Assembly (NCBI RefSeq): GCF_002994615.1
Contig: NZ_PVNK01000177.1
Location: 1 to 50,692, forward strand
Source of the DNA: Enhygromyxa salina
Lineage (GTDB): Bacteria; Myxococcota_A; Polyangia; Nannocystales; Nannocystaceae
Reading direction: 5' to 3'
DNA: 50,692 nt
Shown here: positions 17,817 through 26,188 of the stretch, one piece after another
Layout of the letters: the number at the start of each line of letters is the position of its first letter
How positions within the stretch are numbered: position 1 is the stretch's first letter
Made by a program: the position numbers and the translations under genes
The notes under the pieces: generated by a model
The model's database searches: none
What the model saw: only the letters and a program-made list of their open reading frames with translations
Told to the model about the DNA's origin: nothing

Positions 17817-19733
17817 TCAGGGCGAGGGGACCGCCGCGGCGAACGCAGCCGCGTCGGGAGCCCCCCAGCCCGTCGGCACATCCCAACCGGGCCCGGCGTC
17901 GAACATGTCGGTGCCACCGGAGGTGATGTCGCGGAACGTAGCCTGAACGGCTGGCGTCGTATAGAGCATCTGGTTGAGGAAGCCGACTGGCGCCATGCCG
18001 TTGTCGGCGCGGTACTGGTTCACGACCGCGATGATGCCTGCCCAGACCGGCGAGGAGAAGCTCGTTCCACCATAGAGCATCCAGGCCGAGTTGTAGTAGA
18101 CCCAGTAGGGCGAGCTCGGCGAGGCTGCGGCAGACACGTCGACGACGACCCGGCGGTCACCGTTTTCGATCCCCCCCGCGACCGCGACCTGCCACGGCGG
18201 GATGTCGAAGGACTTGGCCACGCCGGAGCCCGACTCGTTCCAGGTCGTCTCGGCGATCAGGTTGCCCTGGCCGTTGAGCGAAACCCGCGTGCCGCCGACG
18301 CCGGTCACCCACGGGCTCGTGCTCGGCGTGTCCGGACGGGCCGAGTCGCCGCTCGCGGCGAGCAAGGTGATGCCGAGCGCGGCGCCGATCAGGCCCGAAT
18401 CGTCGTACTGATCGCGAACCACCCGGGGCTCCGAGTCTTCGCGGTGAGCGAACGAGGTGGTGACGACCGAGACGCCGTCGTCCTGGGCCCGGGTCACGGC
18501 CTCGTTGAACACGAAGACCATCGAGGTGTTGCGCGAGTCGGGCCCCTCGTAGCCGATCATCTCGGCCCCCGGCGCGATCGCGCCGGACCACGCGTTGTCG
18601 AGCTGCGACTCGACGTAGCGGGTGATCGGGTCCTCCATCAAGTAGATGACCTCCGGGTTGCTCCGGACGATGTCCCAGCTATGCCAGAAGGTCTGGAGCC
18701 ACTTGAAGTGGACGGTCGCGCCCATGACCACGCCGATCTTCTGACCGCTGCCGTCGTAGCCCATGTCGTAGAGCGCGTCGACGTTGTAGGCCCGCGCGAC
18801 GCGATCGGGGTGCAGGCGCGAGCCGCTGTTGGCGCTGGCGGGCGGGATGGCCATGATCTCGCCGGCCTCGTTGGGCAGGTTGCCGACCTCGGCCGGGAGG
18901 TCGCAGGTCACGATGCCCGGGCTACGATCGGCGACGAAGATCGGCAGCGTCATCGAGTCCCCGGCGCAGTAGACCGGGATCGGCGGGTTGCCCTGCTGCG
19001 GGTTCTCGCGCATGCAGACGTGCAGCGTCGTGTTGAAGGCCTCGTTGAACTGGCCGACCGTACCGCTGAACTGAATCAGCATCCGGTTGGTGGCCACGTA
19101 GTTGACCGACAGGCCCTCGTACTCGAGCCACGCCTGGAGCAGCTCGAAGTCCTCCTCGAGCGGCGAGTGGTTGTCGATCAGCTCCTGCGTGCTCATGTAG
19201 TCGCCGTACAGATCGCTGAGCGGATCCGAGACCTCGATCACGAAGTCCTCGAGGGCCTCGCGGTCGCGCAGGTCGAGGCCGATCAGCGAGCGGAAGGAGT
19301 CGTTGGGGTCGGCCGCGCCGAGGTCGTCATAGACGCCCGGCAGCGGGCTCGGGACGCCGTCGGGGTTCTCGACCGGCTCCCACTCTTCTTCCGGAATCTC
19401 TTCGAGCGGGTCGCCGTCGCCGTCTCCGTCTCCGTCTCCGTCTCCATCTCCATCCCCGTCGCCGTCTCCGTCGCCATCGCCGTCCCCGTCCCCGTCGCCG
19501 TCTCCGTCGCCGTCGCCGGGATCACCGTCTCCGTCTCCGGGGTCGCCGTCGCCATCTCCGTCCCCGTCGCCGTCTCCGTCTCCCGTCGTGTCGCCGTCGC
19601 CGTCGCCCGCCGTGTCGCCGGTCTCAGCTGTCGCGCCGTCATCCTCTCCAATAGAGACGTCATCGGTGCAAGCACCGACCAGCGCCAAGGCCAGAAGCGA
19701 GGATCCGTATTTATTGAGCTGAGTCCGTTTCAT
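17817..19733 (-). CDS. Sedolisin (S53, pro-kumamolisin type) serine-carboxyl peptidase lipoprotein
   Basis: A 638-residue protein. The ATG at 19733 gives a lipoprotein signal with VGAC. An Asp/Gly linker (about residues 40-115) precedes an S53 pro-domain (LQAWLEYEGL, FSGTVGQFNEAFNT). The catalytic domain keeps the family residues: Glu and Asp in ESQLD near residue 375, the oxyanion Asp in ASGDSARP near 463, the nucleophile Ser in GGTSFSSPVW near 558, and the C-terminal calcium-site region DITSGG...GPGWDVPTGWG. It should therefore be an active acid-type endopeptidase with a self-cleaved pro-domain, tethered to a membrane through lipid and linker. Its stop is 39 nt before the CHASE2 gene and its start 40 nt after the SUMF1-like gene, so co-transcription with both is possible. 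Confidence 0.93.
   Translation of the reverse strand: MKRTQLNKYGSSLLALALVGACTDDVSIGEDDGATAETGDTAGDGDGDTTGDGDGDGDGDGDGDPGDGDGDPGDGDGDGDGDGDGDGDGDGDGDGDGDGDGDGDGDGDPLEEIPEEEWEPVENPDGVPSPLPGVYDDLGAADPNDSFRSLIGLDLRDREALEDFVIEVSDPLSDLYGDYMSTQELIDNHSPLEEDFELLQAWLEYEGLSVNYVATNRMLIQFSGTVGQFNEAFNTTLHVCMRENPQQGNPPIPVYCAGDSMTLPIFVADRSPGIVTCDLPAEVGNLPNEAGEIMAIPPASANSGSRLHPDRVARAYNVDALYDMGYDGSGQKIGVVMGATVHFKWLQTFWHSWDIVRSNPEVIYLMEDPITRYVESQLDNAWSGAIAPGAEMIGYEGPDSRNTSMVFVFNEAVTRAQDDGVSVVTTSFAHREDSEPRVVRDQYDDSGLIGAALGITLLAASGDSARPDTPSTSPWVTGVGGTRVSLNGQGNLIAETTWNESGSGVAKSFDIPPWQVAVAGGIENGDRRVVVDVSAAASPSSPYWVYYNSAWMLYGGTSFSSPVWAGIIAVVNQYRADNGMAPVGFLNQMLYTTPAVQATFRDITSGGTDMFDAGPGWDVPTGWGAPDAAAFAAAVPSP
19404..19640. 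repeat. Low-complexity Asp/Gly-coding repeat in the S53 gene
   Basis: On the minus strand the DNA is a run of GGCGACGGA/GGAGACGGC-like 6-bp units encoding Gly-Asp pairs, with a few Pro and Thr interruptions. It forms the linker between lipid anchor and pro-domain. Such runs are prone to slippage, so linker length may vary among strains. Confidence 0.85.
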
Positions 19734-19773
19734 GTTCGTACTTTCGTGGCTGTCTGGGGAGGAGTCCTGGGCG

Positions 19774-20862
<1,089 letters not shown>

Positions 20863-20924
20863 GCTGAATTATCCCAGTGTTCGAGCTAGTGCGAAACGTT
20901 AAAAGTGAAAAATCGAGTAGATTT

Positions 20925-21002
20925 AGCCTGCGACCGACGTGGGCGAAGGCGCGGAAAAAACGCTCTGCCCTCGCGTGGGTGCCAAAAAACGGGTCGCAGG
21001 CT
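20925..21002. repeat. 11-bp perfect inverted repeat
   Basis: AGCCTGCGACC at 20925-20935 is exactly complementary to GGTCGCAGGCT at 20992-21002, with a 56-nt spacer. Flanking bases extend the match with one mismatch (TTT/GAA side). It could pair in RNA from the minus strand as a leader hairpin for the gene starting at 20862, or serve as a pair of binding half-sites. Confidence 0.7.
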
Positions 21003-21170
21003 GAATTTCCTGTATGTCATAGCCCAGGGGGAACCGCAGCGCATACTGTAGGATACTTCAGTGTTCATTGCGCCAACTCACAATCTGAAGGGCGAGTATG
21101 TCCATTTGTCGCAGGCCTTTCGCTCAGCTAATGGTTACAGAATTGTGTGTTGTGAGTGCCATGATACGCC

Positions 21171-21225
21171 GACGGTAGACGGACGGTGGACGGACGGTAG
21201 ACGGACGGTGGACAGACGGTGGGCG
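21171..21225. repeat. Five tandem copies of an 11-bp unit
   Basis: Units of the form GACGGTRGACG run head to tail from 21171, five copies with A/G alternation at position 7 and drift in the last two. The 11-bp period is close to a helical turn. It lies about 75 nt beyond the stop of the 21300-22136 gene. Function unknown. Confidence 0.85.
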
Positions 21226-21299
21226 GACGATCAATCGCGGCACCGCCCGCCACCTGGCAGGCGATCCTCCACATCCATGTCCGGGTCGGAGTGGACCCT

Positions 21300-22136
21300 T
21301 CAGCCGCAGCAACGAAACCCGAGCGCGTTATCGCGTTCGCCGCGGACCCGGCGACTGTTGGCGGCGCAGCGCATGTTGTCGCCGTCGCTGTAGCGCGATC
21401 CCCCGCGTCGCCTGCACTCGGTCGCGCCGTCCCCGGTCGCGCTCTCGCACGAGTTGGTCCACTCCCAGACGTTTCCGCTCATGTCGAACAAACCCGGAGC
21501 CCCGCCCTCGCAGGTCGAGAGCGAGCCGCCAGCGAGGAGCGCGTCTTGCCCGGAGTCCTCACCATTGCACGCGGCGGCTTCGTAGTCGGGCCCGTAGGGG
21601 TAGCCCTGCGCGCCCGCGCTCGAGCACGCTCGATACCAGGTGTCGCCCTCGGCGTCCTCGGCGTTGTCCCAGTCCGACGCGCCGCCCGTGACCGCGCCGC
21701 ACAGCTCCTTGCCCGACCACGCGCAAAAGACCATCGCGTCGCACCAGTCGACGCCGACGACCGGCAGCGTGGGATCGAGATCGTCAGCCCACTCCTCGGG
21801 CTCGAAGTCACTCTTCCACTCGCAGCCGGGGGGCAAGATCTCGACGTCGAACTCGACCTCGAGCATCAGCGCGTACTGGCCGTTGTCGACCTCGGTCGCG
21901 TCGATCTGAAAGCCGCCGCCGTCGACCATGGTCGCGCTCGGGCAGGTCCCGCACGCCGGGGTCCCGCAGATGTCCGCGCAGTCCCCCTCGCCGAGCCCGG
22001 TGCCCTCGTCGAAGGCGCCCTCTTCGCTCTCCTCGTCGTCACCATCTCCAGACCCGCCGCCGTTGCAGCCGAGCGTGGCCATCGAGCCGAGGACAAAGAG
22101 CGCGAGCAAGGACTGAGGTGCGATCAAACCGGACAT
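21300..22136 (-). CDS. Second SUMF1/FGE-fold lipoprotein
   Basis: A 278-residue paralogue of the 19774-20862 product. The ATG at 22136 gives a signal peptide with TLGC (Cys24). A short acidic linker (residues about 27-50) replaces the long repeat. The fold motifs match its neighbour closely: IDATEVDNGQYALML, VVGVDWCDAMVFCAW, FDMSGNVWEWTNSC, CRRRGGS and LGFRCC. Again only one of the two catalytic FGE cysteine positions after RGGS is cysteine (MRCA), so classical formylglycine generation is unlikely. The gene begins 44 nt after the methyltransferase stop. Its short linker suggests that it is held nearer the membrane than its paralogue. Ligand or partner unknown. Confidence 0.9.
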   Translation of the reverse strand: MSGLIAPQSLLALFVLGSMATLGCNGGGSGDGDDEESEEGAFDEGTGLGEGDCADICGTPACGTCPSATMVDGGGFQIDATEVDNGQYALMLEVEFDVEILPPGCEWKSDFEPEEWADDLDPTLPVVGVDWCDAMVFCAWSGKELCGAVTGGASDWDNAEDAEGDTWYRACSSAGAQGYPYGPDYEAAACNGEDSGQDALLAGGSLSTCEGGAPGLFDMSGNVWEWTNSCESATGDGATECRRRGGSRYSDGDNMRCAANSRRVRGERDNALGFRCCG

Positions 22137-22180
22137 CGGCCAAGTTTAGCGCGCTCGGGGCCCCGACCGGGAAGCTTGAT

Positions 22181-22936
22181 TTAGGCCTGGGATCCGCGAC
22201 GGGCGATTGCGACCATGAGCTCAGATTCGGCGCCATACGCCGTCCCATCGAAGTCGCCCGCGAGCTCGACGAGCTCGAGCCCGGCCTCGCTCAGGCCTCG
22301 GCGCAATTGCTTCGCGAGCACGTAGCGCTGGCGTAGCGTGCCCTCGACACCGTCCTCGCTGCCCACGCGGACGTGGAGATAGGTCGCATCGATCCGCTGG
22401 CGCGGCTTGTCCCAGGCGCTGCGCTCGAGCACCTCCCAGGCCTCGCCGTCGATGTCCACGGTCTTGACCCGCTCGATCCAGCTCGGATCCTGGTCGTCGG
22501 GATCGGCCTCCGCGTGGAAGCCGTCGGCCGCCCACGCGTCGAGGATCAGGAGGCCGTCGTCGGTCAGCAGCGCGGCGGCCCGGGCCAGGGCGGCCGCGAG
22601 CGCGGCCTCGTCGAGCAGGCAGTAGAGCCCACCGTGGGGGATGATGACCCGCTCGAAGCGACGTCCGAGCTCGACCGTACGCATGTCGCCCTCGACCAGC
22701 TCGATCTCGCCCTGCGCGACCGGGCGGGCCGCGGCGAGGGCGAGCTGGCCTGGATCGAGATCGACGCCGACCAGCGAGCGGCCGGGCTCGGCCAGCGCCG
22801 CGAGGACCCGGGCGTCGCCGCAGCCGAGCTCGACGATCGAGCGGGCCCCGGCGCAGCGTCGGCGGTAGAACTCGACATCGCCGGGGTTGCCGTCGTGGAC
22901 GGCGGCGTAGAGCCGGGCCGGGTACTCGTCGCTCAC
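22181..22936 (-). CDS. Class I SAM-dependent methyltransferase
   Basis: A 251-residue cytosolic protein. The Rossmann motif I is clear (IVELGCGDARVLAAL, residues about 33-47), followed by motif II acidic residues (LVGVDLDPGQL) and a motif near EGDMRTVEL that usually contacts the adenine ring. A later LLTDDGLLILDAW matches motif IV/post-IV strands. The substrate is not evident; small-molecule methyltransferases have this size and layout. The start is 12 nt after the stop of the MutS-like gene, so the two are probably co-transcribed. Nothing nearby defines the substrate. Confidence 0.88.
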   Translation of the reverse strand: MSDEYPARLYAAVHDGNPGDVEFYRRRCAGARSIVELGCGDARVLAALAEPGRSLVGVDLDPGQLALAAARPVAQGEIELVEGDMRTVELGRRFERVIIPHGGLYCLLDEAALAAALARAAALLTDDGLLILDAWAADGFHAEADPDDQDPSWIERVKTVDIDGEAWEVLERSAWDKPRQRIDATYLHVRVGSEDGVEGTLRQRYVLAKQLRRGLSEAGLELVELAGDFDGTAYGAESELMVAIARRGSQA

Positions 22937-22948
22937 GCCCCGCTTATC

Positions 22949-24838
22949 TCATACGTCCAGCCCGACCGAGCGCATCAAGGCCAGCGCGTTCGACTTGCGC
23001 ACGACCCCCTCGCGCATGCGGTAGTCGAAGTGCAGCTCGCCGTCGCGCAGATCGTCCTGGAAATGGACGTTGGTCGCGGCCGGGGCCAGGGCCTCGGCGG
23101 CCTTTGCGAGCGCGAGGTCGTGGGTCGTGAGCAGGCCGATCGCGCCGCGCTCGAGCAAGCTGCGCAGGAGCGCCTCGGCGCCGATCCGCCGGTCGTGGGA
23201 GTTGGTCCCGTGGAAGATCTCGTCGAGCAGGAACAGGGTCGGCGCGGCGTCGGCGAGCTCGCTGACCGTGCGCAGGCGCGTGAGCTCCGCCCAAAAGCGC
23301 GACGCGCCCTCGCGCAGCGAGTCCTGGACGCGCAGCGTGGCCCCGATCCGGACCGGCGTCAGGCGCAGGGAGCTCGCGCGCACGGGCGCCCCGGCCAGGG
23401 CCAGGACCACGTTGGTGCCGACCGTGCGCAAAAAGGTGCTCTTGCCCGACATGTTCGAGCCGCTGATCACGTGGGCGCGGACCGGGGGGCACAGGCGCAG
23501 ATCGTTGCGCACGCAGGTGGCCCGAGGCAGCAGCGGGTGGCCGAGATCACAGCCCTCGAGGATCGCCTGGCCCTGCTCGGGGTCGTCGGCCTCGGCGTCA
23601 TCGAGGATCTCGGGGAACACGTCGTCGGGGTTCTCGAACGCGTGGCTGGCGAGGGACGACAGCGCCTCGATCTCGCCGAGCGCCGCGATCCAGGCCACGA
23701 TCTGCGGCCCGTGACGCCGCCGCCAGCGCTCGATCGCGAGGGCGAAGTTCGGCCCCCACATCAAGACCAGGGCGATCGGCGCGAACAGCCCGTTGCGCTG
23801 AGCCTCGTACCAGCCAGCCAGACGCCGAAGCCCCGCGACAGCGTCCCCTGCCCCCAGATCATCGGTCCGCAGCGCGTCGCGCAGCTCGACGAGGCGAGGA
23901 TCTTCGAAGCGCTCGCGCTCGACTCGGGCGAGGACCGCGGCGAGGACCCCGAGCTCGTGGCTGTTGCGATCGGCCGGGCCCGCGACCCGAGCCAGGGTGT
24001 CCCCGAGCGAGCGGTAGACCCAGGCCTCGATCCCGAGCACGACCAGGAGCGCCCACACGCCCAGGCCCATGGCCCACGCGACGACGCCCGCGACGGCGAG
24101 GGCCGGCAACACGAGGGCGGCGATCGGCAGCCAGCGCCGGGTCTTGGTCGAGAACAGCGGCGGCGCGCGGCCCCAGTCGATCAGGACCTCGGGCCGGACC
24201 TCGACCCGCGCCGCCGCGCCGAGCACCGCCAGATCCTCACGCAGATCGACCGCGTCGATCAGCGCCCGGACCGAGCGCTGGCGGGCGCGGATCTGCCCGG
24301 GCTCGACCCGCTGCGTGGCGTGGATCGTCAGCCAGCGCGCGAGCTGCTCCTCGCCTGCGCGGGTCCGCGCGCGACACACGAGATCGAAGACCGAGCCCTC
24401 GCCAAACAGATCGAGGTCAGCCCAGTAGGGGTGGTCGGGGTCGGCGTGGTCCGTGGTCGTCGCGCCCTTGCCAGCCCAGCGATCGGCGCAGCGGTCGAGC
24501 CCCTCGCGGTAGTGGGCCAGCGCCCGGCGGGCGGCGTCGCGCCGCTCGAGCACGCGCTCGTGGATCACGAGCAAGATCACGAAGGCCGCGACCGGGATGC
24601 CCAGCGTCAGCCACGGCAGCGACAGCTGCCAGCCGGCGACGACCAGGATCAAGAACGCGACAAAGCAGGCCACGCGCGCCCGGGACAGGCGCGCGTCCTG
24701 GCGCTCGAGCGAGGCCACCACCAGCTCGCGTTCGCGGGCGCGCTCGCGATAGAGCGCGCGGGCGCGCTCGCGGGGATCCGCGGCCTCGCTGCTCGCGGCC
24801 AGCTCGGCGCCAGCGTCTTGGTCAGGGCGCAGGGTCAC
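22949..24838 (-). CDS. Membrane-associated MutS-family ATPase
   Basis: A 629-residue protein from a GTG at 24838, inside the end of the upstream lipoprotein gene (17-nt overlap). Two hydrophobic helices lie at about residues 55-95 after a charged N-terminal segment, with more hydrophobic stretches around 265-300. The C-terminal part is a MutS domain V ATPase with Walker A (GSNMSGKSTFLR), Walker B (TLFLLDEIFHGTN) and the trans-acting TTHDLA loop. The mismatch-binding N-terminal domains of true MutS are absent. This matches the known class of short, transmembrane MutS-related proteins of unknown role, so a function in mismatch repair should not be assumed. Confidence 0.9.
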   Translation of the reverse strand: MTLRPDQDAGAELAASSEAADPRERARALYRERARERELVVASLERQDARLSRARVACFVAFLILVVAGWQLSLPWLTLGIPVAAFVILLVIHERVLERRDAARRALAHYREGLDRCADRWAGKGATTTDHADPDHPYWADLDLFGEGSVFDLVCRARTRAGEEQLARWLTIHATQRVEPGQIRARQRSVRALIDAVDLREDLAVLGAAARVEVRPEVLIDWGRAPPLFSTKTRRWLPIAALVLPALAVAGVVAWAMGLGVWALLVVLGIEAWVYRSLGDTLARVAGPADRNSHELGVLAAVLARVERERFEDPRLVELRDALRTDDLGAGDAVAGLRRLAGWYEAQRNGLFAPIALVLMWGPNFALAIERWRRRHGPQIVAWIAALGEIEALSSLASHAFENPDDVFPEILDDAEADDPEQGQAILEGCDLGHPLLPRATCVRNDLRLCPPVRAHVISGSNMSGKSTFLRTVGTNVVLALAGAPVRASSLRLTPVRIGATLRVQDSLREGASRFWAELTRLRTVSELADAAPTLFLLDEIFHGTNSHDRRIGAEALLRSLLERGAIGLLTTHDLALAKAAEALAPAATNVHFQDDLRDGELHFDYRMREGVVRKSNALALMRSVGLDV

Positions 24839-25535
24839 CCGTGCTCGCTAGCGCGGCCTTCGCCGCCTCGAAGTTGGCGTGCTTGACCGCGACCTTGCCC
24901 TGGAGCTGCGCGGTCGCGAGGGACATGTCGTCGACGAAGGGGATCTTGGTCTTGCCGTCGATCACGAACGCGCGGGCGTCCCCCTCGCCCTCGATCGCGC
25001 AGTTCGCGGGCTCGCTCTTCCAGTTGTCGAACATCTCGGACCACGCGAGGCACTCGTCGCCGGTCAGCACGTAGGTCTTGCCGCCCGTGCACGCGATCAC
25101 CGAGTCCCCGGCCACGGTCCCGGCCGAGCCGAGCCCGGCGTGGAGCGCGTCGCGGACGAACACGAAGCTCTTGTAGACCGTGACCCCGGCCTCGGTGTCG
25201 GTGTAGGCGACCTGGCAGGGCGAGTAGAGCGAGAATTCGAGCTTGCGCTCCTTGGCGCCGTCGGACTCGACGAGCAGCGCGCCGTCGATCATCCACGCGA
25301 CCGGCTTGCCCGCGACCTCGCCCTCGAGCACCCACGAGCCCTGCCAGCTGGCCTCGGCGGCCTCGAAGTCGAAGGCGGCGAAGGGCCCCTTCGGCGCGTC
25401 CTTCGGCGTCTCGGGCGTCGGCTCCTTGGTCCGCTCGCCCGAGGGCGCGTCCTCGGGTTTCTCGTCCTTGCCCCCGCACCCGAGCACGAGCAGGCCGGCG
25501 AGGGCACAGATCGAGGCTTGCTTGCTGCCGTTCAT
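24822..25535 (-). CDS. Uncharacterised lipoprotein
   Basis: A 237-residue protein. The ATG at 25535 gives a clean lipoprotein signal (LLVLGC, Cys20), whereas longer in-frame starts would bury it. A Lys/Glu/Pro-rich linker (about 24-52) leads into a compact beta-rich domain with four or more cysteines (SPCQVAY, IACTGGK, GDECLAW, NCAIEG), probably disulfide-bonded. I recognise no family. It heads a likely operon with the MutS-like ATPase (17-nt overlap) and the methyltransferase, and is divergent from the gene at 25718. Confidence 0.82.
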   Translation of the reverse strand: MNGSKQASICALAGLLVLGCGGKDEKPEDAPSGERTKEPTPETPKDAPKGPFAAFDFEAAEASWQGSWVLEGEVAGKPVAWMIDGALLVESDGAKERKLEFSLYSPCQVAYTDTEAGVTVYKSFVFVRDALHAGLGSAGTVAGDSVIACTGGKTYVLTGDECLAWSEMFDNWKSEPANCAIEGEGDARAFVIDGKTKIPFVDDMSLATAQLQGKVAVKHANFEAAKAALASTGDPAP

Positions 25536-25717
25536 CGGTGGGCGACTGTAGCCGACCAGGCACCTCTCGTCGCCCTCCTGATCCGCGAAGCTTGCGCACT
25601 TTTGCCCCTGTAGGTCCCTTATGGTCCGAAAGATCAAAAGGTGTACACATAGCTAGTCAAACGACGTACAGTTGCCGCGCCCTCACCGGCCCCAGCATCA
25701 CCGTGCCCGTCCAATCC

Positions 25718-26176
25718 ATGAGCCACATCGCCCCGAACATCGAGCTTGGTGAGACCCGAGACGGGTTGTGGGTCGCGGCGGCCGCCGGGCGCGGGCGGCT
25801 CTCGCAGATCTGCGCGACGGTCGTGCGCATCGACGTCGAGGGCCACGCCTACGTCGAGTTCGCCGAGTCCATGATGCCGCGCATGGACCAGCTCGTCGCC
25901 GAGCTCGGCCACGTCTACCTCGGCATCGACGCCGAGGGCATGGCCAGCTACGACGCCCGCTTTCGCTACCTGTGGACCGAGTGGATCAAGCACAACAACG
26001 CCGCGATCGACGGGCTGCTGTTCCTCTATCGCAGCCGCGCGGTCCAGAGCGTCGCGGTCATCATCAACGCGGTCACGGGCAGCGATCTGGTCGAGGCCTG
26101 CGGAGATCGTGACAACTTCGAAGATCGCCTGGCCGAGGCCGTGCTCAGCTGCCGCTCGACGACCGCGCGGGTCTGA
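25718..26176 (+). CDS. Small uncharacterised protein, possibly STAS-like
   Basis: A 152-residue protein without signal or membrane segment. I chose the ATG at 25718 because codon bias becomes gene-like from there; the frame extends upstream through a non-coding-looking region. The order of strands and helices (GLWVAAAA, VVRIDVEGHAYVEF, helix, VYLGIDAEGMASYDARFRYLW, helix, LLFLYRSRAVQSVAVIINAVTG) fits an alpha/beta fold such as the SpoIIAA/STAS-like proteins common in myxobacteria. That is only a fold-level guess. It stands alone between divergent and convergent neighbours. Its stop lies 12 nt from the stop of the acetate kinase fusion. Confidence 0.75.
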   Translation: MSHIAPNIELGETRDGLWVAAAAGRGRLSQICATVVRIDVEGHAYVEFAESMMPRMDQLVAELGHVYLGIDAEGMASYDARFRYLWTEWIKHNNAAIDGLLFLYRSRAVQSVAVIINAVTGSDLVEACGDRDNFEDRLAEAVLSCRSTTARV

Positions 26177-26188
26177 GTCTGGCCCGGT

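Larger units (their letters stand above)
20863..21299. other. 437-nt intergenic region with inverted and tandem repeats
   Basis: This stretch between two minus-strand genes has visibly lower GC than its surroundings, and none of its short reading frames shows gene-like codon bias. It holds an 11-bp perfect inverted repeat (20925-20935 and 20992-21002), a CAGAGC-T6-CCGC motif on the minus strand (20967-20951), and five 11-bp tandem repeats (21171-21225). The part near 20863-21060 is the likely promoter region for the SUMF1-like/S53/CHASE2 gene run. No exact promoter could be assigned. Confidence 0.6.

Noticed and set aside
20877..21131. 84-residue plus-strand frame in the repeat-rich spacer
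   Set aside because: No codon bias like the neighbours, no ribosome site, and it crosses the inverted repeat.
22949..24838. Canonical mutS mismatch-repair gene
   Set aside because: It lacks the mismatch-recognition and connector domains and has membrane helices instead.
22373..24886. 837-residue plus-strand frame
   Set aside because: Antisense to the methyltransferase and the MutS-like ATPase, which have intact catalytic motifs.
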